Source: an uncultured Pelagibacteraceae bacterium (GTDB taxonomy: Bacteria; Pseudomonadota; Alphaproteobacteria; Pelagibacterales; Pelagibacteraceae). From it: 64,000 bases of DNA. The DNA lies in NCBI GenBank assembly GCA_902596745.1, contig CACJUZ010000003.1, positions 1 to 64,000 on the forward strand. Reading direction: 5' to 3'. The position numbers and the translations under genes are program-made. The notes under the pieces were generated by a model. That model was not told the DNA's origin and did not search any database. It was given only the letters and a program-made list of their open reading frames with translations. How positions within the stretch are numbered: position 1 is the first letter of the stretch; each line of letters starts with the position of its first letter. This document shows positions 16,791-27,300 of the stretch, in pieces.

Positions 16791-18476
16791 ATGGTTAAAA
16801 TTAAGTCTGATATTGAAATTGCTAGAAAAGCAAAGATGCAGCCGATCGGCAATATTTTAAAAAAGTTTAAAATTCCTGACACTCCTTTTGCTTTCAGCCC
16901 AATGGGCCGCCATGTAGCAAAAATAAATTTAAGATATATTAAAACACTTAAAGAAAAGGAAAAAAATCTAGTGCTGGTAACTGCAATTACACCAACTCCT
17001 GCTGGAGAAGGCAAAACGACTACCTCAGTTGGATTAAATGATGGTTTGAATAAGATTGGAATGAAATCAATTGTTTGTTTAAGAGAACCAAGTTTAGGTC
17101 CGTCATTTGGTATGAAAGGTGGAGCTGCTGGAGGTGGTTACGCTCAAGTAGTACCAATGGAAAGAATTAATTTACATTTTACAGGGGATTTTCACGCTAT
17201 TACAACTGCTCATAATTTATTATCAGCGTTAATTGATAATCATATTTATTGGGGGAATAAATTGAATATAGACGTAGAAAATATTGTTTGGAAAAGAGTC
17301 GTAGATTTAAATGATAGAAGTTTAAGAAAAATAAAAATTAATTTAGAGCAGCTTAAAGCTAACCATCCCAGAAATGATAGTTTTGATATTACTGTAGCCT
17401 CTGAGGTCATGGCTATTTTCTGTTTATCAAATGACATTGGTGAATTAGAGAGAAAAATTGGAAATATTACAATTGCATATACAAAAAACAAAAAACCTAT
17501 TTTTGCAAAAGATTTAAAAGCTCAAGGACCCATGACAGTATTATTAAAAGAAGCGTTTAGACCAAATGCAGTTCAAACTTTAGAGAATAATCTTGCAATT
17601 ATCCATGGTGGTCCTTTTGCAAATATTGCTCATGGATGTAATTCAATCTTAGCTACTAAAACTGCATTAAGATTGTCAGATTACGTAATCACTGAAGCAG
17701 GATTTGGTGCGGATTTAGGGGCAGAAAAGTTTTTAGATATTAAATGTCGTAAAGCAGGTCTTCAACCGAAATGCGTTGTCCTCGTTGCAACAATTAGGGC
17801 GCTAAAAATGCATGGTGGTGTTTTAAAAGAAAATTTAAAAAAAGAAAATTTGAATGCGCTTAAAAAAGGTCTTCCAAATCTAGAGAGGCATATTGAAAAT
17901 ATAAAAAAATTTGGATTAGATCTTATTGTAGCTATAAATCGGTTTGAAACAGACACTAAAAAAGAAATTGAAATAATTGAGGATTTTTGCGCTAATTTGA
18001 ATATTAAAGTGAGCCTTTGTACTCACTGGGCACATGGTGGGAAAGGTACGAAAGATTTAGCTGAAAAGGTTGTAAAGCTTTGTAAAAAAACAAAAAAATC
18101 AAAATTTAACTTTATTTACAAGGATAAAAATTCATTAACAAAAAAAATTGAAATTATTGCAAGCGAGATTTATAGAGCAAGTGGTGTTGAATTTACAAAA
18201 GAGTCTAAAAATCAACTTAATAAAATAGAAAAAGCGGGGTACTCAAATTTTCCAATTTGTATAGCCAAAACACAATATAGCTTTTCAGTAGATCCTAAAT
18301 TAAAAGGGGCGCCTATAGGACACAATTTAAAGGTAAGAGATGTGAGATTGTCTAGTGGTGCTGAATTTGTGGTAGTAATTTGTGGATCGATAATGACGAT
18401 GCCAGGATTACCAAGAGTACCTTCTGCTGATAAAATTAGATTAAATAAAAAAGGTGATATTGAAGGTTTGTTTTAA
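16791..18476 (+). CDS. fhs: Formate-tetrahydrofolate ligase
   Basis: 561 aa, the usual length. The ATP-binding loop [16 protein letters not shown] is at 67-82 (K75). [20 protein letters not shown] and [16 protein letters not shown] follow and are diagnostic. It makes 10-formyl-THF from formate, ATP and THF, feeding one-carbon units to purines, serine and methionine. It has a good Shine-Dalgarno (AGGAG) and its own promoter. It converges on formate dehydrogenase with a one-base gap, so the two genes for the competing fates of formate sit tail to tail. Confidence 0.97.
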   Translation: MVKIKSDIEIARKAKMQPIGNILKKFKIPDTPFAFSPMGRHVAKINLRYIKTLKEKEKNLVLVTAITPTPAGEGKTTTSVGLNDGLNKIGMKSIVCLREPSLGPSFGMKGGAAGGGYAQVVPMERINLHFTGDFHAITTAHNLLSALIDNHIYWGNKLNIDVENIVWKRVVDLNDRSLRKIKINLEQLKANHPRNDSFDITVASEVMAIFCLSNDIGELERKIGNITIAYTKNKKPIFAKDLKAQGPMTVLLKEAFRPNAVQTLENNLAIIHGGPFANIAHGCNSILATKTALRLSDYVITEAGFGADLGAEKFLDIKCRKAGLQPKCVVLVATIRALKMHGGVLKENLKKENLNALKKGLPNLERHIENIKKFGLDLIVAINRFETDTKKEIEIIEDFCANLNIKVSLCTHWAHGGKGTKDLAEKVVKLCKKTKKSKFNFIYKDKNSLTKKIEIIASEIYRASGVEFTKESKNQLNKIEKAGYSNFPICIAKTQYSFSVDPKLKGAPIGHNLKVRDVRLSSGAEFVVVICGSIMTMPGLPRVPSADKIRLNKKGDIEGLF

Positions 18477-18477
18477 A

Positions 18478-19677
18478 TTATTTTTTTTTATATTTAGCGG
18501 CTTCTTCAGATCCACCTGTTGCACTTCCTTTGCTGTAGGAGTGGGCTCCCATTCCAGCCAACTGCCCGTCTTTAACAATTAAGTACTGTTCTCTTATTGG
18601 TTTTTTATCAAAAAAACATTCTAAGATTTCTCTTACACCAGCTGCATATCGAAATTGAGCTGACAAAGAAGTTCCTGATGTATGAGGTGTCATTCCATGA
18701 TTTGGCATAGATCTCCATACATGATCATTTGGCGCTGGTTGAGGAAACCAAACATCTCCAGCATATCCACTTAATTGACCAGACTCTAAGGCTTTGGCTA
18801 TAGCTTCTCTATTACAAATTTTACCTCTAGCTGTATTAATAATGTATGCACCTTTTTTCATTTTACTAATTAGTTGATCATCGAATAAGTTCTCGGTCTC
18901 AGGATGAAGAGGACAATTTATCGTTACGACGTCGCAAACTTTAACTAAAGACTCAACAGACTCATGAAACGTTAAGTTTAACTCTTTTTCGACTGAGTCT
19001 GGTAATTTGTGTCTATCAAAGTAATGTAAATGAACATCGAAAGGTTTCATTTTTCTTAATGCATCTAAACCTATTCTTCCTGCTGCAACTGTGCCTACAT
19101 GCATACCTTCTACATCGTAGGATCTTTGAACTGCATCAGCTATATTCCAACCTCCGTCTTTAACGATTGAATGTTGGTTATGGTAGTCTCTTACAAGAGA
19201 TAAAATCATCATAACGATATGCTCTGCAACTGATCTTGAATTGCAGTATGTTACTTCAACTACATCTATTTTATTATCCATAGCTGCCTGCAAATCAACG
19301 TGATCAGAGCCGATACCAGCTGTAATGGCCATTTTTAAATTTTTTGCAGACTCAATTTTTTCTTTAGTTAAGTAGTATGGCCAGAAGGGTTGGGATATTA
19401 CTATGTCTGCATCAACAAGTTCTTTATCAGCTTTGCAACCTTTTGCGTCTTTATCAGATGTGACTACTAGCGTATGTCCGTTAGCCTCTAAAAATTTTCT
19501 TAAACCTAGTTCTCCAGATACGCATCCTAATAATTCTCCAGGTTTAAAATCTATTCCTTTAGGAGTTGGTAGTGACATACCATCTGGATATTTATCTAAT
19601 TTTGGTAAACTTGATAAAGGGTAACTTTTTGGCATCCCTTTTTTTGGATCGTCGTAAAGAACGCAAAGTATTTTCAT
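18478..19677 (-). CDS. fdh: NAD-dependent formate dehydrogenase
   Basis: 399 aa, the size of the single-subunit metal-free FDH of methylotrophs. Motifs: ITAGIGSDHVDL, VAEHIVMMIL, the NAD fold GTVAAGRIG, NTARGKICNREA, GYAGDVWFPQPAP and HGMTPHTSG (catalytic His). It oxidises formate to CO2 with NADH production and no cofactor. The D-2-hydroxyacid dehydrogenase superfamily is shared, but the N-terminal domain and the AAGRIG/HTSG motifs are FDH-specific. It lies 66 bases downstream of tRNA-Leu on the same strand. Confidence 0.96.
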   Translation of the reverse strand: MKILCVLYDDPKKGMPKSYPLSSLPKLDKYPDGMSLPTPKGIDFKPGELLGCVSGELGLRKFLEANGHTLVVTSDKDAKGCKADKELVDADIVISQPFWPYYLTKEKIESAKNLKMAITAGIGSDHVDLQAAMDNKIDVVEVTYCNSRSVAEHIVMMILSLVRDYHNQHSIVKDGGWNIADAVQRSYDVEGMHVGTVAAGRIGLDALRKMKPFDVHLHYFDRHKLPDSVEKELNLTFHESVESLVKVCDVVTINCPLHPETENLFDDQLISKMKKGAYIINTARGKICNREAIAKALESGQLSGYAGDVWFPQPAPNDHVWRSMPNHGMTPHTSGTSLSAQFRYAAGVREILECFFDKKPIREQYLIVKDGQLAGMGAHSYSKGSATGGSEEAAKYKKK

Positions 19678-19743
19678 AATGTCAGTTGACTATTTACTCT
19701 TATTAAAGTCAATTCTTATTTAGATAGATTTAGCGTAGTTTTT

Positions 19744-19828
19744 TGGTGCGGTCGGAGAGACTCGAACTCTCATGGGAAAACCCACACGGCCCTCAACCGT
19801 GCCTGTCTACCAATTTCAGCACGACCGC
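19744..19828 (-). tRNA. tRNA-Leu (anticodon GAG), CCA encoded
   Basis: On the minus strand, GCGGTCG pairs with CGACCGC, followed by discriminator A and encoded CCA. The anticodon arm is CACGG-TTGAGGG-CCGTG with GAG at the centre. A long variable arm (TGGGTTTTCCCA) and the TTCGAGT T-loop confirm a class II leucine tRNA reading CUC and CUU. Confidence 0.97.
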
Positions 19829-19840
19829 ATAATTTATGCG

Positions 19841-19869
19841 ACAATAAATGAATGACAATTATTGTTCAA
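19841..19869 (-). promoter_or_regulatory. Probable promoter of tRNA-Leu
   Basis: On the minus strand TTGAAC (19869-19864), a 17-base spacer and TATTGT (19846-19841) precede the mature tRNA 5' end at 19828 by 12 bases. It occupies most of the divergent gap to nadA. Confidence 0.55.
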
Positions 19870-19889
19870 GTTGATAGACTAGAATTAGT

Positions 19890-20879
19890 ATGTCTGTACA
19901 GCAAGAAAATATAAAAAGTTCCGAAGAGATCTATAAAAAAATCTCAAAATTTGTGCCAGATGTCGAATGGAAGATACATCAGCCTCTTATAGAAAAAATA
20001 AATAAACTCAAAAAAGAAAAAAACGCTATAATTTTAGCTCATAATTATCAGACGCCAGAAATTTATCATGGAGTGGCTGATATTGCAGCAGACTCTCTGG
20101 CGCTTGCAGTAGAAGCTTCAAAAACTAAAGCAGATAAAATAATTATGTGTGGAGTTCATTTTATGGCTGAAACAGCAAAACTTATGAGCCCAAACAAAAA
20201 GGTTTTTCTACCAGATATGAAAGCTGGTTGTTCACTATCTACATCAATAACTGGAGAAGATGTAAGAATGTTAAAACAAAAGTATCCTGGAGTACCTGTG
20301 GTTTCGTATGTAAATACATCTGCAGATGTTAAAGCAGAGACTGACGTGTGTTGTACCTCTGCTAACGCTGTAAAAGTTGTGGAGTCTTTGAATGTCGATA
20401 AAGTAATTTTTTTGCCAGATCAATATTTAGCTGACTATGTTTCAAAAAATACAAAAGTAAAAATTATTTCATGGAAAGGGACATGTATAGTTCATGAACG
20501 ATTTAGTGCAAAAGAAATAGAGGATATTAAGAAACAAAATCCAGGAATTAAAGTAATTGCTCACCCAGAGTGTCCTCCAGATGTGATTAAAGCATCTGAT
20601 TTTACAGGTTCAACTTCTGGGATGATAAATTATGTAAAAGATAAGCAACCAAAAAAGGTTATGTTGGTAACTGAATGTTCGATGAGCGATAATGTTGAAG
20701 CAGACAATCCAAATGTTAGTTTCATTAAACCTTGTAACCTATGCCCTTACATGAAGAAAATAGATTTAAAGAAAATACTTGATTGTTTAGAAAATGAAAC
20801 AAATGAAATATTATTAGATGATAAAACAATTGAAGCTGCTAGAAAATCTGTAATTAGAATGACTGAAATTGGTCGTTAG
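19890..20879 (+). CDS. nadA: Quinolinate synthase
   Basis: 329 aa. Motifs: ILAHNYQTPEI, GVHFMAETAK, PDMKAGCSL, PDQYLADYV, WKGTCIVHERF, AHPECPPDV and CNLCPYMKK. Likely 4Fe-4S ligands are C114, C199 and C282/C285. It condenses iminoaspartate with dihydroxyacetone phosphate to quinolinate, the first committed intermediate of NAD synthesis. nadC follows with an 11-base overlap; no nadB (aspartate oxidase) or aspartate dehydrogenase is present between or beside them. No Shine-Dalgarno is visible. Confidence 0.96.
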   Translation: MSVQQENIKSSEEIYKKISKFVPDVEWKIHQPLIEKINKLKKEKNAIILAHNYQTPEIYHGVADIAADSLALAVEASKTKADKIIMCGVHFMAETAKLMSPNKKVFLPDMKAGCSLSTSITGEDVRMLKQKYPGVPVVSYVNTSADVKAETDVCCTSANAVKVVESLNVDKVIFLPDQYLADYVSKNTKVKIISWKGTCIVHERFSAKEIEDIKKQNPGIKVIAHPECPPDVIKASDFTGSTSGMINYVKDKQPKKVMLVTECSMSDNVEADNPNVSFIKPCNLCPYMKKIDLKKILDCLENETNEILLDDKTIEAARKSVIRMTEIGR

Positions 20880-21714
20880 ATCAGTGCAAAAAATAAATCA
20901 TAAGTATATAAATTCTGTAGTTAAAAAAGCCTTAAAGGAAGATCTCAAGCCAATGGGTGATATCACTACTAGACTTGTAAAATTTAGTAATAAAAAAATT
21001 ACAGCCAAAATAATAGCCAAGCAGAATGGAGTAATAGCAGGGATAGATTTTTGCAAACAAGCGTTTAAATTGATTGGAAAAGAGTCAATTTTTAAATCTA
21101 AAATAAAAGATGGTAAGTTTATCAAAAAAAATAAAGTTATAGCTGAAATTTTAGCAAATACAAAAACTATACTTACAGCTGAAAGAACGGCTTTAAATTT
21201 TTTAAACCATGCCTCAGGAATAGCTACTACAACTAATAATTTTGTTAAAAAAGTTGGCAAAAAAACTAAAATTTGTTGTACAAGAAAAACAACTCCAAAT
21301 TTAAGGTTATTAGAAAAATATGCAGTTAAACAAGGTGGGGGTTTTAATCATAGGTACAATTTAAGCGATGAAATTTTAATAAAAGATAATCATATAAAGG
21401 CTGCTAAAGATTTGAAAAAACTTGTTTCTAGAGCCTCTAAATCTAAAAAAGTTGTTACGGTTGAAATTGAAAACGTAAGTCAATTAAAAAAAATATTGGG
21501 ACTACAATTCAAAAGGGTTCTATTTGACAATATGAATATTGTTCAACTAAAAAAATGTCTTAAAATTTGTAATAGAAAATACGAAACTGAGTATTCTGGC
21601 AACGCTAATTTAGGAAATATTAGAAAAATAGCTAGAACTGGAATAAATAGGATTTCTGTAGGTGCTATAACTCATAGCGCTAAAGCTTTTGACACAAGTT
21701 TGTTACTTGGATAA
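20869..21714 (+). CDS. nadC: Nicotinate-nucleotide pyrophosphorylase (carboxylating)
   Basis: 281 aa. Motifs: GDITTRLV, ERTALNFLNHASGIATTT, CCTRKTTPNLRLLEKYAV, GGGFNHRYNLSD, ILIKDNHI and VEIENVSQL, the phosphoribosyl-transferase signature set of QPRTase. It converts quinolinate + PRPP to nicotinate mononucleotide. The reading frame opens with TTG at 20869 inside nadA; GTG at 20884 is an alternative start five codons later and neither has a clear Shine-Dalgarno. The last 12 bases overlap convergent ppdK. Confidence 0.95.
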   Translation: MVVRSVQKINHKYINSVVKKALKEDLKPMGDITTRLVKFSNKKITAKIIAKQNGVIAGIDFCKQAFKLIGKESIFKSKIKDGKFIKKNKVIAEILANTKTILTAERTALNFLNHASGIATTTNNFVKKVGKKTKICCTRKTTPNLRLLEKYAVKQGGGFNHRYNLSDEILIKDNHIKAAKDLKKLVSRASKSKKVVTVEIENVSQLKKILGLQFKRVLFDNMNIVQLKKCLKICNRKYETEYSGNANLGNIRKIARTGINRISVGAITHSAKAFDTSLLLG

Positions 21715-24363
21715 TTCTGCTTGAGCTGCAGCTAATCTCGCTACCGGTACTCTAAAAGGAGAACAAGATACATAATCCAAACCAGTTTTAGAACAAAATT
21801 CAATACTTTTAGGATCACCACCATGTTCACCGCAAATTCCAAGTTTAATATTTTTATTTGTTTTTCTCCCTCTTAAAGAGGCTATCTCGACTAATTCTCC
21901 TACTCCATTTTGATCAATGCTCACAAAAGGGTCTACATCAAAAATTTTGTTATCAATATAATCATTTAAAAATTTACCAGAGTCATCTCTGCTTATACCA
22001 AATGTTGTTTGGGTTAAATCGTTAGTACCAAAACTAAAAAAATCTGCGTGTTTAGAGATATTTTTTGCCTGTAGCGCTGCTCTGGGTAATTCGATCATTG
22101 TACCAACAGTGTAATTTAATTTTACTTTATTTTTTGTTTCAATTTCTTTAGCTACTCGATTTACCAATGATCGCATTATTTTTAATTCAGATTCAATTGA
22201 AACCAATGGAATCATAATTTCTACAAAAGCAGATTTTATTTTCTCTTTTTTAAGTTCAATTATTGCCTCGAAAATAGCTCTGCACTGCATTTCATAAATC
22301 TCAGGAAAAGATATCCCTAATCTGCAACCTCTATGGCCAAGCATCGGATTTTCCTCATGTAGTTCAGCTATTCTATCTCTAATTTCTTTGGAAGCTAAAT
22401 TTAAAGATCTAGCTACTTCATCAACGTCTTTTTCTGCCTTAGGTAAAAACTCATGAAGTGGCGGATCTAACAATCTTACAGTAACAGGTAGGCCTGACAT
22501 TACTTTAAAGATTTTTTTGAAATCTTCTTTTTGATAAGGCAAAAGTTTTGATAGCGCATGATTTCTGTCTTCATTTGATCTAGAAAGTATCATTTGTCTA
22601 ACTGATAATATTCTATCTTCATCAAAAAACATGTGTTCTGTTCTACATAGACCTATTCCCTCTGCACCAAAATCTATGGCTGTTTTGCTATCTTGTTCAG
22701 TCTCAGCATTAGTTCTTATTTTTAATTTTCTGAATCCATCTGCCCATTTCATTATTGTTGAAAAATATCCTGAAATTTCAGGTTTTACTGTTGGAACTAA
22801 GCCTTTCATAATCTTGCCGCTTCCACCGTCAATTGTTATGATTTCACCTTCTTTTATAATTTCGTTACCTGCTTTAAATTGTTTGTTCTCATAATCAATC
22901 GTTATCTCACTTGACCCCGAAACACATGGTCGACCCATTCCCCTTGCGACTACAGCAGCATGACTGGTCATTCCACCTCTCGCAGTTAAAATACCTTTTG
23001 CAGCATGCATTCCATGGATATCCTCTGGTGATGTTTCTAATCTAACCAAAATTGTATCTTGCATCATATTATTTAATTTTTCCGCTTCATCTGCAGTAAA
23101 AACAACTTTACCACTTGCTGCACCAGGCGATGCGGGTAAACCTGATGCTATTATCTCTTTTTTAACTTTGTCATCTAAAGTGGGATGTAAAAGTGTATCA
23201 ATGGTATTTGGATCTATTCTTAGTATTGCTTCTTTTCTAGAAATTAATTTTTCCTTAACCATGTCAACTGCTATTTTAATTCCTGCTTTAGCAGTTCTTT
23301 TTCCAGATCTTGTTTGAAGCATCCATAGTTTATTGTTTTCAACTGTAAATTCAATGTCTTGCATATCTCTATAATGTTTTTCTAATTTTATAAAAACTTT
23401 TTCTAATTCTTTATAAACATTTGGCATTGCTTCTTGCATTGACAGTTCTTTTGAACCTGATTCTTTTTTTGATTTTTTCGTTATATATTGTGGTGTTCTT
23501 GTGCCAGCAACCACATCTTCGCCTTGAGCATTAATTAAATATTCTCCGAAAAATGAATTTTCGCCTGTAGACGGGTTTCTTGTGAAAGCTACTCCGGTAG
23601 CGCAGTCACTACCCATGTTTCCAAAGACCATAGCTTGAACATTTACAGCTGTTCCCCATTCATCAGGTATTCGATTAAGTTTTCTGTAAGTTTTTGCTCT
23701 TTGACTTTCCCATGATCTAAATACTGAACTAATTGCCTCAATTAATTGTTCATTAACATCTTGAGGAAAATTTTTACCAGTTTTTTCTTTTACTAATTTT
23801 TTAAAATTTTCAATTAATCCATCCCAGTCAGAAGCATCAATTTCTGTATCTTGCAGAACGCCTTTTGTAAGTTTGAAATTATCTATCATTTCTTCAAATA
23901 AGTGGCCTTCTACTCCCATTACTACATTGCTGAACATTTGAATAAATCTTCTATAACTGTCTTTTGCAAAGCGAGGATTATTAGATTTTGTGGCTAGTGC
24001 GTTTACTGTTTTATCATTTAAACCTAAATTTAAAATAGTATCCATCATCCCTGGCATCGATATTCTTGCACCAGACCTAATAGAAACTAAAAGCGGATTT
24101 TTCGAGTCTCCAAATTTTTTTAATGTTTTTTTTTCAATTTTTTTTATCTCGGCTTTAATTTGAGATAAAATTTTAGTAGGTAATTTCTTTTTATTTGAAT
24201 AAAAAATATCACAGACTTCTGTGGTAATTGTAAAGCCTGGGGGCACAGGTAAACCAAGCTTGCCCATTTCAGCTAAATTAGCTCCTTTACCACCTAACAA
24301 ATTTTTTTTATTTTTAAGTTTACTAATCTTTTTATCATCAAAACTGAAAATAAATTGTTTCAC
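21703..24363 (-). CDS. ppdK: Pyruvate, phosphate dikinase
   Basis: 886 aa. The N-terminal ATP-grasp domain (LLGGKGANLAEM, RSGARISMPGMMDT) is followed by the swivelling domain with phospho-His H468 in GGMTSHAAVVARGMG and the C-terminal PEP/pyruvate TIM barrel (GTMIELPRAAL, GICGEHGGD). It interconverts pyruvate + ATP + Pi and PEP + AMP + PPi, allowing PEP formation for gluconeogenesis. It is the last gene of S49 peptidase-glyQ-glyS-ppdK; its ATG overlaps the glyS stop by 4 bases, an arrangement common in alphaproteobacteria. Confidence 0.97.
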   Translation of the reverse strand: MKQFIFSFDDKKISKLKNKKNLLGGKGANLAEMGKLGLPVPPGFTITTEVCDIFYSNKKKLPTKILSQIKAEIKKIEKKTLKKFGDSKNPLLVSIRSGARISMPGMMDTILNLGLNDKTVNALATKSNNPRFAKDSYRRFIQMFSNVVMGVEGHLFEEMIDNFKLTKGVLQDTEIDASDWDGLIENFKKLVKEKTGKNFPQDVNEQLIEAISSVFRSWESQRAKTYRKLNRIPDEWGTAVNVQAMVFGNMGSDCATGVAFTRNPSTGENSFFGEYLINAQGEDVVAGTRTPQYITKKSKKESGSKELSMQEAMPNVYKELEKVFIKLEKHYRDMQDIEFTVENNKLWMLQTRSGKRTAKAGIKIAVDMVKEKLISRKEAILRIDPNTIDTLLHPTLDDKVKKEIIASGLPASPGAASGKVVFTADEAEKLNNMMQDTILVRLETSPEDIHGMHAAKGILTARGGMTSHAAVVARGMGRPCVSGSSEITIDYENKQFKAGNEIIKEGEIITIDGGSGKIMKGLVPTVKPEISGYFSTIMKWADGFRKLKIRTNAETEQDSKTAIDFGAEGIGLCRTEHMFFDEDRILSVRQMILSRSNEDRNHALSKLLPYQKEDFKKIFKVMSGLPVTVRLLDPPLHEFLPKAEKDVDEVARSLNLASKEIRDRIAELHEENPMLGHRGCRLGISFPEIYEMQCRAIFEAIIELKKEKIKSAFVEIMIPLVSIESELKIMRSLVNRVAKEIETKNKVKLNYTVGTMIELPRAALQAKNISKHADFFSFGTNDLTQTTFGISRDDSGKFLNDYIDNKIFDVDPFVSIDQNGVGELVEIASLRGRKTNKNIKLGICGEHGGDPKSIEFCSKTGLDYVSCSPFRVPVARLAAAQAELSK

Positions 24364-26417
24364 GATATTCCTTCTAATTTAGAAAAATTAATAAAATTAT
24401 TAAAAGTATTACAAAACATTTTTAACAACTCCAACCTGTTATTTTTAATATCACTATTGTCGTCATTTACAATAACATTATCAAAAAATTTATCGGTGAA
24501 TATCTTAATTTCTGATAAACTTAAGAGTAATTTTTCATAATCTTTATCTTGCTCATTTACTGTAAAAGATTTTCGAATCTCATTAAGCTTTTCAAATAAA
24601 TGTTTTTCTTCGTCCTTTCTAAATAAAACAGCATCTGGCCTACCTGATAAATTTTCTTTTGCGTTTTCCACTATATTAAATGCTCTTTTGTAAGAACTAA
24701 TTGCGTTTATTCCTGCTTCTTTGTTTATGTATTTGTTCATTAAGGTGTTTTTTTTGTAGAGGTCAAAATAATTATCACTAAAGTATGAACTTATAGAAGC
24801 TTCAATAATATCATTTTTTATATTTTTGTCTTTTAAAATATTTTTCATTCTTTCTTTAAGAAAAGATAATATTTCATTTTCAGAATTTTCATTAGTCTTT
24901 GCTACTCCTTGTTCATCAAGTAATTTTATATTGTAACTTATTAAATTTCTGAGTTTTAAATTTAATTTATTGTCTATAATAGTTCGTAATAATCCAATAG
25001 CAGATCTCCTCAATGCAAAAGGATCTTTTGAACTGGTTGGTTTTTCATTAATTAAAAAAAATCCAACTAAAGTATCAATTTTATCTGAAATTGCCACAAC
25101 ATAGCTAATTGGTTTTTTAGAAGTCATAGAATTATTTCCTAATGGTAGATAATGATCGCTTACTGCATTAGATACATCCTCCTCAAAACCCTGACTCAAA
25201 GCAAAATATTTTCCCATAAGTCCTTGTAGATCAGGATATTCATTAACCAAGTCCGAGCACAAATCTGATTTAGAGATGGATGCAGCTATCTCCGCTTTTT
25301 CTTTATTTAAGTTAAATTCGTCAGCCAACATACCACTCAATTTTCTTAATCTTTGGGTTTTGTCATAAACAGAACCGAGTCCCTCATAAAATTTTATATC
25401 TTTAAGTTTTGCAATTTGTTTAATTAAATTTTTTGATTTATCTTTATCCCAAAAGAATTTGGCATCTGCTAATCTTGCCTCTACTACTCTCTTGTTTCCA
25501 TCTTTGATAAGATTGTTTGTATCCTTTTTATTTGCGACAACTAAAAAGTAATTTGTGACTTCGTCTTTTTTATCTAAGATAGGAAAATATCTTTGATGAT
25601 TTTGTAAAGTGGAGATAATAATTTCTTTTGGTAATTCTAAATATTTTTTGTCAAAATCAATTAACAGTACTTGTGGGTCTTCTACAATGTTGGTTACTTC
25701 TTTTAAAAGTTTAACGTCGTAATGATTCTTAAAATTTTTAACTTTATAAAAACTTTCAAATTTTTTAATTATTTTTTGTTCTCTTTCTTCATGATTAAAT
25801 ATTATATTATTTTTTAATAACAATTTTTTATAATCCTTAATAGTTTTCACTTTAATAACTTTGGTATCTAGATCTTTTTCTATTATAGTGCAATCACTAG
25901 CTCTTAAATGGCCATAGCTAAAAGTAAGTATTTTCTTATTATATACTGCTAAAATAGATCTTAAAGGTCTTCCCCATAATAAGTCTGTATCAGACCATCT
26001 CATTGATTTTTTCCATTTGATTGAAGCAATGCTATTTATAACTATTTTTTTTAACACCTCTGAAGTTAGAGTTTCTTTGCTTCTAGTTTTAATGTAGTAA
26101 AATTTTCCTTTATCGTTCTGCTTTTCCATAAGATCTTTTCGAGATGAGTTATGTGCTTTTAAAAAATTATTTATGACATCTTCCATGACACCGACTTTTG
26201 GACCTCTTATCTCTCTAGATGGAATTTTTATTTTATCTGAAAAATCTTTGAGAAATATTGTAAGTCTTGTTGGTGATGAAAAAGCTTTTAAAGATCCAAA
26301 TTTTAAGTTTTCCTCAATTAAAGACCTTTTAATTTTTGTTTCTAGATCATTTCTTGCATTGATTTGTAAATTAGGCGGTATCTCTTCGCTATAAAGTTCT
26401 AATATAAATTCTGACAT
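24360..26417 (-). CDS. glyS: Glycyl-tRNA synthetase beta subunit
   Basis: 685 aa. It begins MSEFILELYSEEIPPNLQ, and the family motifs LQNHQRYFPI, VVEARLADAKFFW, KLSGMLA and DPFALRRSA are in order, with an anticodon-binding-like C-terminal region containing GRPDAVLF. It forms the alpha2-beta2 bacterial GlyRS with the product of glyQ, four bases upstream. Its stop is interlocked with the ppdK start (ATGA). Confidence 0.97.
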   Translation of the reverse strand: MSEFILELYSEEIPPNLQINARNDLETKIKRSLIEENLKFGSLKAFSSPTRLTIFLKDFSDKIKIPSREIRGPKVGVMEDVINNFLKAHNSSRKDLMEKQNDKGKFYYIKTRSKETLTSEVLKKIVINSIASIKWKKSMRWSDTDLLWGRPLRSILAVYNKKILTFSYGHLRASDCTIIEKDLDTKVIKVKTIKDYKKLLLKNNIIFNHEEREQKIIKKFESFYKVKNFKNHYDVKLLKEVTNIVEDPQVLLIDFDKKYLELPKEIIISTLQNHQRYFPILDKKDEVTNYFLVVANKKDTNNLIKDGNKRVVEARLADAKFFWDKDKSKNLIKQIAKLKDIKFYEGLGSVYDKTQRLRKLSGMLADEFNLNKEKAEIAASISKSDLCSDLVNEYPDLQGLMGKYFALSQGFEEDVSNAVSDHYLPLGNNSMTSKKPISYVVAISDKIDTLVGFFLINEKPTSSKDPFALRRSAIGLLRTIIDNKLNLKLRNLISYNIKLLDEQGVAKTNENSENEILSFLKERMKNILKDKNIKNDIIEASISSYFSDNYFDLYKKNTLMNKYINKEAGINAISSYKRAFNIVENAKENLSGRPDAVLFRKDEEKHLFEKLNEIRKSFTVNEQDKDYEKLLLSLSEIKIFTDKFFDNVIVNDDNSDIKNNRLELLKMFCNTFNNFINFSKLEGIS

Positions 26418-26421
26418 AATA

Positions 26422-27300
26422 TTACTGACTTTCTAACCATAATTTTCCGGAACCTTTAGATAGTTCTCTTATTCTATCTATGTAATTTGCTCTTTCTGCT
26501 ACTCCTATTACTCCCCTTGCATCTAGTAAATTAAATATATGACTAGCTTTTAAACATTGGTCATATGCTGGAAGAGCAAGTTTTTTATTCAAAAGAGATT
26601 TACATTCATTTTCGGCATGCTCAAAAATTGATAGTAAAATTTTAGTATCTGCATACTCAAAATTATATGCTGAAAATTCTTTTTCAGATTGATAATAAAT
26701 ATCTTTATATTTAACCCCCTCACTATTCCATTCAATGTCAAAGACATTTTTCTTCCCTTGCACAAACATACATAGTCTTTCTAAACCATATGTAAGTTCA
26801 ACCGGAACAGGTTTACAGTCTATACCGGTCATTTGCTGAAAATAAGTAAATTGAGTTATCTCCATACCATCGCACCAAACCTCCCAGCCTAAACCAGCAG
26901 CTCCTAGAGTAGGACTTTCCCAATCATCTTCTACAAATCTTATGTCATGTTTTTTTACATCTATTCCAATAGCCGCTAGACTTTTTAAATAAATATTTTT
27001 AATATTTTTCGGTGAAGGTTTTATGATTACTTGAAATTGATAATAATGTTGTAATCTATTTGGATTTTCTCCATATCTTCCATCAGTAGGTCGTCTTGAT
27101 GGTTGCACATAGGCCGCTTTCCATGGATTAGGACCCAAAGATCTTAGTGTGGTTGCGGGGTGAAAGGTTCCAGCGCCTACTTCTAAATCATAAGGTTGAA
27201 GCAACACACATCCATATTTTCCCCAGAACTTTTGCAGACTCATTACTATTTCTTGAAATGTCTGACCTTTAGAATTATCGTTTTTTTTCTTTTTTAGCAT
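26422..27300 (-). CDS. glyQ: Glycyl-tRNA synthetase alpha subunit
   Basis: 292 aa, catalytic subunit of the tetrameric GlyRS. Motifs: [24 protein letters not shown] (partial quote: [13 protein letters not shown]), [30 protein letters not shown] and YGLERLCMF are diagnostic. It sits directly after the S49 peptidase gene with no gap and four bases before glyS. Confidence 0.98.
   Translation of the reverse strand: MLKKKKNDNSKGQTFQEIVMSLQKFWGKYGCVLLQPYDLEVGAGTFHPATTLRSLGPNPWKAAYVQPSRRPTDGRYGENPNRLQHYYQFQVIIKPSPKNIKNIYLKSLAAIGIDVKKHDIRFVEDDWESPTLGAAGLGWEVWCDGMEITQFTYFQQMTGIDCKPVPVELTYGLERLCMFVQGKKNVFDIEWNSEGVKYKDIYYQSEKEFSAYNFEYADTKILLSIFEHAENECKSLLNKKLALPAYDQCLKASHIFNLLDARGVIGVAERANYIDRIRELSKGSGKLWLESQ

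Noticed and set aside
19826..19840. CGCATAATTTATGCG palindrome at the 5' end of tRNA-Leu
   Set aside because: One arm is the acceptor-stem end of the tRNA itself; the one-base centre cannot form a hairpin, and the match may be chance in AT-rich sequence.
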